NCBI GenBank assembly: GCA_903890265.1
Contig: CAITAM010000209.1
Span: 1 to 12,220, forward strand
Source of the DNA: an uncultured Pseudomonadota bacterium
GTDB lineage: Bacteria; Pseudomonadota; Gammaproteobacteria; Steroidobacterales; Steroidobacteraceae
DNA length: 12,220 bases
Direction of reading: 5' to 3'
Shown here: one piece after another, positions 1 to 6,239 of the stretch
Layout of the letters: each line of letters starts with the position of its first letter
How positions within the stretch are numbered: position 1 is the stretch's first letter
Notes under the pieces: generated by a model
Database searches by the model: none
Seen by the model: only the letters and a program-made list of their open reading frames with translations
What the model was told of the DNA's origin: nothing
Position numbers and translations under genes: made by a program

Positions 1-2036
1 ACCTTGACCTGTCGCGCCGGCTCGCGACGATCGATTGCGCTCTCGCGCTCGACACGGGGCTCGCGGCGCTCGCAAGGCAGCCGGCCGATCAGGCGGCGCT
101 CGCCGCCCTCTACCGGCGCCTCGAACTGAAGTCTCTGCTCCGTTCGCTGCCGGACACGGCATCCGTCGCGGCGACGACGCCGGACGGGCGTGCTGAGACC
201 GCGCCCGCCGCGATGCCCGCCCAGCCGGAGCGCCATTACCGGACCGTCCTGACCGAGGCCGACCTCGACCAGCTGCTGGCGGCATTGACGGGCGCACCGT
301 TGTTTGCCGTCGATACGGAAACCACGAGCCTCAATTACATGGTGGCGACGATGGTCGGGCTGTCGTTCGCGACCGGGCCCGGCGAGGCCTGGTACGTTCC
401 CGTGGCGCACGACTACCCGGGCGCGCCGGACCAGCTGGCACGGGAGCACGTCCTCGGGCGCCTGCGGCCGCTGCTCGAGGATCCCACCCGCCTCAAGGTC
501 GGCCATCACGTCAAGTACGACCGGCACATCTTCGCCAACCACGGGGTCCGGCTGGCGGGCGCCGTGCACGATTCGATGCTCGAGTCGTACGTGCTGAATT
601 CCGTCGTCTCGCGTCATGACATGGATTCGCTGGCGCAGCACTACCTCGGCCTGCGCACGATCCGCTTCGAGGACGTGGCCGGCAAGGGCGCGAAGCAGCT
701 GACCTTCAACCAGGTGCCGATCGACATGGCAGCGCCTTACGCGGCCGAAGACGCCGACGTCACGCTGCGCCTGCACGAAACGGTGTGGGCGGATCTCGGC
801 CGGCAGTCCAGGCTTCGCGCCTTGTACGAGGAGATCGAGGCGCCCCTGATCGAGGTGCTCGGCGACATGGAGCGCACGGGCGTGCTGGTCGACCGTGAGC
901 TGCTGCGCGTGCAGAGCGGCGAGCTCGCGGCGCGCATGCAGCAGATCGAGCTCGAAGCGCACCGCGAAGCGGGTGGACCGTTCAATCTCGACTCGCCGAA
1001 ACAGCTGCAGCAGATCCTGTTCGAGCGCCTCGGCCTGCCGGTCGCGCGCAAGACGCCGACCGGGCAGCCCTCGACCGCCGAGGACGTGCTCGAGGACCTG
1101 GCGATCGCCTACCCGCTGCCGCGCCTCATTCTCGAGCACCGCAGCCTCGCGAAACTCAAGGGGACCTACACCGACCGCCTGCCGGAGCAGATCAATGCGG
1201 CGTCGGGTCGGATCCACACGTCCTATCACCAGGCCGTCGCCGCGACCGGGCGACTCTCGTCGTCGGACCCGAACCTGCAGAACATCCCGATCCGCACACC
1301 CGAGGGCCGGCGGATCCGCCAGGCTTTCATTGCCCCCGCGGGACACCTGTTACTGGCCGCCGACTACTCCCAGATCGAGTTGCGCATCATGGCGCACCTG
1401 TCCGGGGACGAGGGACTCCTCGGTGCATTCGCGGCCGACCGCGACATCCACGAGGCGACGGCCGCGGAGATCTTCGGCGTGGCGCCCGAGGCAGTCGACA
1501 AGGAGCAGCGGCGCGCCGCCAAGACCATCAATTTCGGTCTGATCTACGGCATGTCGGCCTTCGGCCTCGCCGCGCGCCTGAACGTCGATCGCGGCTCGGC
1601 CGCGCGCTACATCGAGAGCTACTTCGAACGCTACCCCGGCGTGCGGCGCTACATGGACGACACGAGGCGACTCGCGCGCGAACAGGGCTACGTCGAGACG
1701 GTTGCCGGTCGCCGGCTGTACCTCCCCGATATCCGCAGCAAGAACAAGCAGCTGCAGCAGTACGCCGAACGATCGGCGATCAACGCGCCGATGCAGGGCA
1801 CGGCCGCGGACATCATCAAGCGGGCGATGATCGACGTTTCCGCGTGGCTCGCGACGAGCGGTGCGGCGGCACGCCTCGTCATGCAGGTCCACGACGAGCT
1901 GGTGCTCGAGGTGCGCGAGGATGCACTCGATCAGGTCAGGGACGCCGTCGTGCGCCTGATGAGCGGCGCCGTGCAACTTGCGGTCCCGCTCAGGGTCGAA
2001 GCGGGAACCGGCCGCAACTGGGACGAAGCGCACTGA
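1..2036 (+). CDS. polA: DNA polymerase I, 5'-truncated by window edge
   Basis: DNA polymerase I fills gaps during Okazaki-fragment maturation and excision repair. The frame is open from base 3 to the TGA at 2034-2036, giving 677 visible residues. By comparison with the roughly 930-residue E. coli enzyme, about 250 residues, the 5'-3' exonuclease domain, lie upstream of the window. The proofreading domain is intact, with the DTE motif at 312-320, a later KYDR motif and the YAAEDADVT motif near 738-765. The polymerase motifs are also intact: DYSQIELR from 1362 (motif A aspartate), the RRAAKTINFGLIYG region with its lysine at 1521-1523, and QVHDE with the catalytic Asp at 1893-1895. The C-terminus NWDEAH closely matches E. 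coli NWDQAH. An ATG at 213 is internal, since coding continues upstream with no stop. No key residue looks lost. Identification is near certain. Confidence 0.98.
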   Translation, partial: LDLSRRLATIDCALALDTGLAALARQPADQAALAALYRRLELKSLLRSLPDTASVAATTPDGRAETAPAAMPAQPERHYRTVLTEADLDQLLAALTGAPLFAVDTETTSLNYMVATMVGLSFATGPGEAWYVPVAHDYPGAPDQLAREHVLGRLRPLLEDPTRLKVGHHVKYDRHIFANHGVRLAGAVHDSMLESYVLNSVVSRHDMDSLAQHYLGLRTIRFEDVAGKGAKQLTFNQVPIDMAAPYAAEDADVTLRLHETVWADLGRQSRLRALYEEIEAPLIEVLGDMERTGVLVDRELLRVQSGELAARMQQIELEAHREAGGPFNLDSPKQLQQILFERLGLPVARKTPTGQPSTAEDVLEDLAIAYPLPRLILEHRSLAKLKGTYTDRLPEQINAASGRIHTSYHQAVAATGRLSSSDPNLQNIPIRTPEGRRIRQAFIAPAGHLLLAADYSQIELRIMAHLSGDEGLLGAFAADRDIHEATAAEIFGVAPEAVDKEQRRAAKTINFGLIYGMSAFGLAARLNVDRGSAARYIESYFERYPGVRRYMDDTRRLAREQGYVETVAGRRLYLPDIRSKNKQLQQYAERSAINAPMQGTAADIIKRAMIDVSAWLATSGAAARLVMQVHDELVLEVREDALDQVRDAVVRLMSGAVQLAVPLRVEAGTGRNWDEAH

Positions 2037-2077
2037 GGCGCGGCGCCGGCAACGGTTTTCACAGGAGGAGGTCGACG

Positions 2078-2662
2078 ATGACTTGCAACACTTGGCGACT
2101 GGGCCCGGCGCGCGTCTGCCTGGCGCTGGCATTGAGCGTTATGGCGCTGCCGGCGGCCGAGGCCGAAACCTCGCTGCTCTACGTGGGCGCCGGCATCGGC
2201 CAGGCCAACACCCGGGTCAGCCAGATCGACTACAACACCAACGACTTCGGCTGGAAGGCCATGGTCGGTACCCGGCCACTGTCGTGGCTCGGCGCCGAGC
2301 TGTCGTACGTCGACTTCGGCAAGCCCAACCGGACGATCAACGGCGTGTACAACTCGGCCGCCATCAACGGCGCCACCGCCTACGGCCTCTTCTACCTGCC
2401 CCTGCCCGTACCGCAGTTCGACGTGTACGCCAAGGCGGGCCTCGCCCGGCTGCACACCACGGCCAACGCCGCCCAGACCGGCTGCGGCCTGGGCTCGTGT
2501 CCGCTGTTCAACCTGGACCGCAAGAACACCGAAGGCACCTACGGCGTCGGCGGCCAGGTGCGCTTCGGTCCGGTGGCCGCGCGGATCGAGTACGAGCACT
2601 ACCAGACGACCGGCGGGTCGCCGACCTTGCTGACGGTCGGGGTGACCTATTCGTTCCTGTGA
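2078..2662 (+). CDS. Small outer-membrane beta-barrel protein (OmpA-like barrel fold)
   Basis: This 194-residue protein has a typical signal peptide: Arg at 7 and 12, a hydrophobic core at about 13-25, and an AEA cleavage site before residue 30. The mature part alternates polar and aromatic or hydrophobic residues in strand-like blocks such as LLYVGAGIG, FGWKAMVGTRP and VAARIEYEHY, as in OmpA/OmpW-type 8-stranded barrels. Two cysteines five residues apart (C136, C141) could form a disulfide in a surface loop. The last residues are TYSFL, so the usual terminal Phe is followed by one Leu, which is a little atypical. The start is fixed by a strong AGGAGGAG at 2063-2070, seven bases before the ATG. 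It lies 41 bp after polA and may be co-transcribed with it. Neither ligand nor function can be named. Barrel fold is likely; exact family is uncertain. Confidence 0.85.
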   Translation: MTCNTWRLGPARVCLALALSVMALPAAEAETSLLYVGAGIGQANTRVSQIDYNTNDFGWKAMVGTRPLSWLGAELSYVDFGKPNRTINGVYNSAAINGATAYGLFYLPLPVPQFDVYAKAGLARLHTTANAAQTGCGLGSCPLFNLDRKNTEGTYGVGGQVRFGPVAARIEYEHYQTTGGSPTLLTVGVTYSFL

Positions 2663-2686
2663 TTTATTAACTTAATCAGTGAATTA
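2661..2686 (+). promoter_or_regulatory. Candidate IHF binding site with A/T tract
   Basis: Bases 2674-2686 fit the IHF consensus WATCARNNNNTTR exactly (AATCAG, four bases, TTA). An A/T-rich tract at 2661-2673 lies directly 5' of it, as in many real IHF sites. It contains a perfect small palindrome, ATTAACTTAAT (2666-2676). The patch stands out against the very GC-rich surroundings. It lies about 50 bp upstream of the predicted sigma-E -35 element, so DNA bending there could help an activator. The match is seen; binding is inferred. Confidence 0.4.
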
Positions 2687-2737
2687 GCCGCCCGAGGCGA
2701 CCCGACCGCGGGTTGACGCATCTTGACCGGCTGGCCG

Positions 2738-2765
2738 GGAACTTCGGCGCGGGCGGGGCGTCTCA
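2738..2765 (+). promoter_or_regulatory. Candidate sigma-E (RpoE/AlgU) promoter of the predicted sRNA
   Basis: GGAACTT at 2738-2744 matches the sigma-E -35 consensus at all seven positions. GTCTCA at 2760-2765 matches the -10 consensus (GTCTAA or GTCTGA) at five of six. The spacing, 16 bases between AACTT and TCTCA, is canonical. Transcription would start about 6-8 bases downstream, at 2771-2773, exactly where the first hairpin of the predicted sRNA begins. The sigma-70 -35-like boxes TTGACG (2713) and TTGACC (2723) have no -10 at a usable distance. Confidence 0.65.
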
Positions 2766-2771
2766 TTCACT

Positions 2772-2883
2772 GAACGTTGCGAGACGTTCCCCGCTTCCCT
2801 CCCTAAGCGGGCCCTGACCCGGCTTCTTCCCAACCCGGGTTAGTCTGAGCCCGGCGCCAGCACGCTGTCGCCGGGCTTTTTTT
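2772..2883 (+). ncRNA. Predicted trans-acting sRNA at the polA-engB locus (Spot 42/ErsA/sX13-like)
   Basis: About 112 nt run from the predicted sigma-E start to the last T of an intrinsic terminator. Four hairpins can be drawn by hand. SL1 is GAACGT/ACGTTC (2772-2789). SL2 is CCCGCTT/AAGCGGG (2790-2811) with loop CCCUCCCU. SL3 is ACCCGG/CCGGGT (2817-2840) with a pyrimidine loop containing UUCUUCCC. SL4 is the terminator (2848-2883). C-rich loops suggest pairing with purine-rich ribosome binding sites. Enterobacterial Spot 42 lies between polA and engB, and Pseudomonas ErsA lies there too and depends on the sigma-E homologue AlgU. Xanthomonas sX13 has, as I recall, C-rich stem-loops of similar length. 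Homology is inferred from locus, promoter, size and structure, not from alignment. The alternative is that the region is only the 3' UTR of the barrel gene, with or without processing. Confidence 0.7.
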
Positions 2884-3472
2884 GTCCCGCAGCCAGCATG
2901 CCCTTCAGGACCTTGCGTGCCTCGTCGACCCCGGTTTTCGCGGTGGCGGAGAAAAGCTGTGCGGTCGCCCGCCCGGCGAATTCCTTGTTCGTGGCGCGCA
3001 GCGCCGCGAGCCCTTCCTGGCGGCTCACCTTGTCGGCTTTGGTCAGGAGCCAGTGCACGGCCCGGCCGCGCAGCGCCGCGAACTCGAACATCTGGCGATC
3101 CTGATCGCCGATCCCGCGCCGCACGTCGATGATGATGAACAGTCCCGCCAGCGACTCGCGCCCGCCAAAATACGCCTCCAGCAGGCGTTTCCAGTGGTTC
3201 TGCAGCGGTCGGGGAACCTTCGCGAAGCCGTAGCCCGGCAGGTCCACCAGGCGCCGGTCACCGAGGTCCAGTGCAAAAAAATTGATGAGCTGCGTCTGGC
3301 CGGGGGCCTTCGAGGTCCGCGCCAGTCCGTGCCGCTGCAGGATGGCGTTGATCGCGCTCGACTTGCCGCTGTTGGAGCGGCCGGCAAACGCCACCTCCAC
3401 CCCGTCGTCGGGGCAGCACTGGTGCGGCTCGTGGGCGCCCAGGAGGTAGCGCGCGTGGGGAAATACAGACAT
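2840..3472 (-). CDS. engB: Ribosome biogenesis GTP-binding protein EngB (YihA/YsxC)
   Basis: EngB is a small essential GTPase that assists late assembly of the large ribosomal subunit. The product is 210 residues, the same as I recall for E. coli YihA. The G1 P-loop GRSNSGKS is at 31-38, the G2 region KAPGQTQLINFF around 56-66, the G3 motif DLPGYG at 77-82, the G4 motif TKAD at 144-147 and the G5 motif FSA at 174-176. The ATG at 3472-3470 puts the protein in register with the family. The frame stays open far upstream, but that extension is unrelated sequence antisense to cytochrome c4. No clear Shine-Dalgarno precedes the ATG. The gene is divergent from cytochrome c4, and its 3' end overlaps the sRNA terminator in antisense; the A-rich KK codons near the C-terminus are the complement of the terminator T tract. 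Confidence 0.96.
   Translation of the reverse strand: MSVFPHARYLLGAHEPHQCCPDDGVEVAFAGRSNSGKSSAINAILQRHGLARTSKAPGQTQLINFFALDLGDRRLVDLPGYGFAKVPRPLQNHWKRLLEAYFGGRESLAGLFIIIDVRRGIGDQDRQMFEFAALRGRAVHWLLTKADKVSRQEGLAALRATNKEFAGRATAQLFSATAKTGVDEARKVLKGMLAAGQKKPGDSVLAPGSD
2848..2883 (+). terminator. Strong rho-independent terminator (+ strand)
   Basis: A perfect 9-bp GC-rich stem, AGCCCGGCG (2848-2856) with CGCCGGGCT (2869-2877), can be extended inside the loop by CAG/CTG, and is followed by six more T residues to 2883. It would end the predicted sRNA and any read-through from polA and the barrel gene. It works only on the + strand: the opposite strand has no T run after the hairpin. It lies wholly inside the last codons of engB on the other strand. 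Confidence 0.9.
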
Positions 3473-3475
3473 TGG

Positions 3476-3484
3476 TGTAATATG
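3476..3484. promoter_or_regulatory. Possible shared -10 element between engB and the cytochrome c4 gene
   Basis: The only A/T-rich stretch in the 111-bp divergent interval is TGTAATATG. It reads as a -10-like TAATAT on the + strand (3478-3483) and as CATATT on the - strand (3484-3479). Neither direction has a convincing -35; the best is TAGACT for engB with a long 19-bp spacer. If used on the - strand, transcription would start almost at the engB ATG. This is a weak candidate. A 5-bp hairpin TGGCG/CGCCA (3545-3557) lies in the cytochrome c4 leader; nothing else stands out in 3473-3583. Confidence 0.3.
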
Positions 3485-3583
3485 CGCGGCTTGCGTCGGG
3501 CCGAGTCTAGCAGCCCTGAGCCAAGGGGTTCGGGGACATCCGTATGGCGTAGCGCCACGGGGTCCGCGCTGGGAGTGAGTCGA

Positions 3584-4237
3584 ATGAACATCCGCCCCGC
3601 GAACGTGGTCTTGGCCGCGATTCTTTCCTTCACGGCCCTTGGCCTGCACGCGGCCGAGCCGCTGGTTGGTGACCCGAAGGCGGGCGCCACCAAGGCCGCC
3701 GCCTGCGGCGCCTGCCACGGCGTCACCGGTGTCAGCGAGGTCAATCCCGAGTGGCCGAACCTCGCCGGCCAGAGCCACTGGTACATCGCCGAGCAGCTCG
3801 CCTACTTCAAGGGCCAGGTCCGTGCCAATGCCATCATGGGCGCGCAGGCCGCGGCCCTCGAGCCGCAGGACATGGCCGACCTCGCGGCCTACTTCGAACT
3901 GCAGACGCCGAAGGGCCTCGAGGCGGACCCGGCGCTGATCGAACAGGGCAAGCGCCTGTACCGCGTCGGCGACGCCAAGCGCGGCCTGCCGGCCTGCTTT
4001 ACGTGCCACGGTCCGGACGGCCGCGGCAACGGCCCGGCCAAATGGCCGGCCGTGCGCGCCCAGCATGACGTCTACGTCTACAACCAGCTGAAGAACTACG
4101 CCGCGCGCGCCAAGTACACCAAGGTCGACGGCCAACCGCTGCCGCCGGAGCGCGCCGAGATGATGTACACCGTCGCCGGCAAGCTGAGCGATGACGAGAT
4201 GAAGGCCGTGGCGTCCTACATCCAGGGCCTGCGCTGA
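3584..4237 (+). CDS. Cytochrome c4 (periplasmic dihaem cytochrome c)
   Basis: This 217-residue periplasmic electron carrier has two haem-c domains. The signal peptide is about 1-24 (hydrophobic core VVLAAILSFTALGL, cleavage after HAA). Haem motif CGACH is at 41-45 with a likely axial Met85, and haem motif CFTCH at 138-142 with a likely axial Met193 or Met194. Two similar domains of about 95 residues are the cytochrome c4 arrangement; members pass electrons toward terminal oxidases. The ATG at 3584 is chosen because GGGAG (3571-3575) precedes it and a signal peptide follows directly; upstream in-frame codons are antisense to engB. The gene heads a probable operon with dsbA and corA. The engB - c4 - dsbA order matches Pseudomonas as I recall, and DsbA could act on the haem-motif cysteines before haem attachment. 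Family assignment is firm; the exact redox partner is not visible. Confidence 0.95.
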   Translation: MNIRPANVVLAAILSFTALGLHAAEPLVGDPKAGATKAAACGACHGVTGVSEVNPEWPNLAGQSHWYIAEQLAYFKGQVRANAIMGAQAAALEPQDMADLAAYFELQTPKGLEADPALIEQGKRLYRVGDAKRGLPACFTCHGPDGRGNGPAKWPAVRAQHDVYVYNQLKNYAARAKYTKVDGQPLPPERAEMMYTVAGKLSDDEMKAVASYIQGLR

Positions 4238-4244
4238 TACCGCC

Positions 4245-4276
4245 GCGCGGGGACGGCTGAACTTCCGCCCCCGCGC
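4245..4276 (+). repeat. GC-rich hairpin between cytochrome c4 and dsbA
   Basis: GCGCGGGG (4245-4252) pairs with CCCCGCGC (4269-4276); CGG/CCG inside the loop adds three pairs. The hairpin starts seven bases after the cytochrome c4 stop. No T run follows, so it is not a classic terminator. It could stabilise the upstream mRNA or partly attenuate dsbA. The rest of 4238-4353 shows only the dsbA ribosome binding site. Confidence 0.5.
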
Positions 4277-4353
4277 ACACTCTGACTTTGGACATGGCGC
4301 CGGGCGACGTCCGTCACGGCGTGTCGCAGCGACCGTCACCTGTGGGAGTCTCT

Positions 4354-5226
4354 ATGCCTTTCCTGACCCGCGCCTGTGCCCTTGCGATGCTCGCCCTTCT
4401 CGCGGCCTGCGGCCAGAAGCACGGCCCGTCCGGCGGCGTGACCGACAAGGGCCGCCAGTCCCACCCGATCGCGCGGGCGCAGGACGAGCAGCCCGCCGCG
4501 CGCCCGGCCGAGGCGCTGGCCAAGGCGGATGCCCCGGCCGAGGGCGAAACGGTCAGTGAATCGTCATTCAGTTTCTCGCCCATCGCGCGCGCGGTCGCCG
4601 CCGCCACCCCGGCACCCGTGCCCGCCATCCCGGCCCGCTGGGCCGAGGGCAAGAACTACAACCTGCTCGTGCCGACCCAGCCGACCGCCTCCGCGCCGGA
4701 CAAGGTCGAGGTTCTGGAGGTGTTCTGGTACGGCTGCCCGCATTGCTTCCACCTCGATCCGTTCCTCGAGGCGTGGCGGACCAAGGGCAAGCCGGCCTTC
4801 GCCGACTTCAGCCGCATGCCGGTGATCTGGCCGGGCAACGAAGTGAACCGCATGCATGCGCGCCTCTTCTACACGCTGGAGGCGCTCGGCAAGCTGCCCC
4901 AGCTGCACGCCGAGGTGTTCCGCGAGATCCACGTCAACGGCAACCCGCTGGTCGATCCGCGTGACCCGGCGCACACCGAGCAGCTGCAGAAGGCGTTCCT
5001 CGTCGCGCACGGCGTGTCGGCGGCGGACTTCGACCGCACCTACAAGTCCTTCTCGGTCGAGAGCAAGCTGCAGCACGCCGAGCAGTTCACCCTGCGCTAC
5101 AAGGTCGTCGGCGTGCCGCTGGTCGTCGTCGGTGGCAAGTACACGGCCGACGTCGGCACGGCGGGCGGCGAGAACGACCTCCTGACGCTCATGACCGATC
5201 TCGCGACCGCCGAACGCAAGCACTGA
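4354..5226 (+). CDS. dsbA: DsbA-family thiol:disulfide interchange lipoprotein
   Basis: DsbA proteins introduce disulfide bonds into exported proteins and are reoxidised by DsbB. The 290-residue product has a lipoprotein signal with lipobox LAAC (Cys19). Gly follows the cysteine, not Asp, so by the E. coli rule it would go to the outer membrane. Residues of about 20-100 form an Ala/Pro/Glu-rich, probably disordered linker. The thioredoxin-like domain follows, with active site CPHC at 128-131 after EVFWYG, a helical insertion, and the cis-proline loop VVGVP near the end. E. coli DsbA has the same CPHC but is soluble and about 190 residues when mature. The start is set by GGGAG (4344-4348), five bases before the ATG, and by the lipobox; an upstream ATG at 4288 would bury the signal. 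It is 20 bp ahead of corA. DsbA-like function is confident; substrates are inferred. Confidence 0.94.
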   Translation: MPFLTRACALAMLALLAACGQKHGPSGGVTDKGRQSHPIARAQDEQPAARPAEALAKADAPAEGETVSESSFSFSPIARAVAAATPAPVPAIPARWAEGKNYNLLVPTQPTASAPDKVEVLEVFWYGCPHCFHLDPFLEAWRTKGKPAFADFSRMPVIWPGNEVNRMHARLFYTLEALGKLPQLHAEVFREIHVNGNPLVDPRDPAHTEQLQKAFLVAHGVSAADFDRTYKSFSVESKLQHAEQFTLRYKVVGVPLVVVGGKYTADVGTAGGENDLLTLMTDLATAERKH

Positions 5227-5246
5227 GTCCGCGCGTCGGGTCCGCC

Positions 5247-6230
5247 ATGATCAGATCCTACGTGCTGACGGACGCGGGCCTCAGGGTCTCGGCCGGTGCG
5301 CACGGCGAGGCCGTGCTCGACGGCGCGCTGTGGGTCGATGTGATTTCGCCCACCGTGGTCGAGGACGCTCGGGTCGAGACCGAGCTTGGCATCAAAATCC
5401 CCTCCGAGGACGAGATGCACGATCTTGAGACCTCGGCCCGCCTCTACGAGGAGCACGGCGCCGTCTACATGACGGCGACGGTCGCCACCCAGCTCGATTC
5501 CGACCGGCCGCAGTCGAGCGCCGTTACCTTCATCGCGACCAGGGAACGGATCATCACGGTCCGCTACTGCGACCCGGTGCCGTTCCAGCGCTACGTCGCG
5601 TTTGCCGAGACCCACCCGGCCAGTGCCTCGTCATCGACGGTCATCCTCGAGGGTCTGCTGGAGCGGATCGTGGAGCGCATCGCCGAGGTCATCGAGCGCC
5701 TCGGGCTGCAGCTCGACGCGCTGTCGGCCGAGGTGTTTGCCATCGACCAGCGCCATTCCAAGGCCAGCAAGCGCGACGCCAAGCTGCGCGAGATCCTGCG
5801 CCGCATCGGCCAGCATGCGGACCTGCTGTCGAAGTCGCGCGAAAGCCTCGTCTCGCTCGGCCGCCTCACCTCGTTTGCGCGCCAGCAGGGTGCTGCGGTG
5901 CTCGGTCCCGACTGCCAGGCCCGTCTCGCAACGAGCGAGCGCGATGTGCATGCGCTCGCCGATCACGCCTCGTTCGTGTCGAGCAAGATCAATTTCCTGC
6001 TGGACGCCACGCTCGGTTACATCAACATCGAGCAGAACGGCATCATCAAGATCTTCTCCGTGGCGGCCGTGGTGTTCCTGCCGCCGACGCTGATCGGCAC
6101 GATCTACGGCATGAACTTCCACGGCATGCCGGAACTCGAGTGGTCGCTGGGCTACCCGCTCGCGCTCATCGGCATGGTGGCCTCCGCCGTACTGCCTTAC
6201 TGGTATTTCAACCGGCGCGGCTGGCTCTGA
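5247..6230 (+). CDS. corA: Magnesium/cobalt transporter CorA
   Basis: CorA forms a homopentameric inner-membrane channel for Mg2+ (also Co2+ and Ni2+). The 327-residue product has a large cytoplasmic N-terminal domain with a long helical region at about 130-265. Two membrane segments follow: IIKIFSVAAVVFLPPTLIG, leading into the signature YGMN (Gly-Met-Asn at 288-290), then a second helix at about 301-320. The C-terminus is basic (NRRGWL), close to E. coli KRKNWL, and length and motif order match E. coli CorA. The acidic loop after GMN (MPELE) is present. The gene follows dsbA by 20 bp and is probably in the same transcript; its ribosome binding site is weak. Only nine bases separate its stop from the end of the convergent chemoreceptor gene, and I see no terminator there, so the two mRNAs may overlap at their 3' ends. 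Confidence 0.95.
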   Translation: MIRSYVLTDAGLRVSAGAHGEAVLDGALWVDVISPTVVEDARVETELGIKIPSEDEMHDLETSARLYEEHGAVYMTATVATQLDSDRPQSSAVTFIATRERIITVRYCDPVPFQRYVAFAETHPASASSSTVILEGLLERIVERIAEVIERLGLQLDALSAEVFAIDQRHSKASKRDAKLREILRRIGQHADLLSKSRESLVSLGRLTSFARQQGAAVLGPDCQARLATSERDVHALADHASFVSSKINFLLDATLGYINIEQNGIIKIFSVAAVVFLPPTLIGTIYGMNFHGMPELEWSLGYPLALIGMVASAVLPYWYFNRRGWL

Positions 6231-6239
6231 GCGACCACC

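Noticed and set aside
2713..2751. TTGACG and TTGACC as sigma-70 -35 boxes for the sRNA
   Set aside because: The bases 16-18 positions downstream are GC-rich and bear no resemblance to a -10 element.
3473..4339. Long N-terminal extension of the engB frame
   Set aside because: It is antisense to cytochrome c4, unlike any EngB N-terminus, and the 210-residue form already matches family length.
4288..4353. Earlier ATG start for dsbA at 4288
   Set aside because: It would place 22 residues before the lipoprotein signal; the ATG at 4354 has a good ribosome binding site and a clean lipobox.
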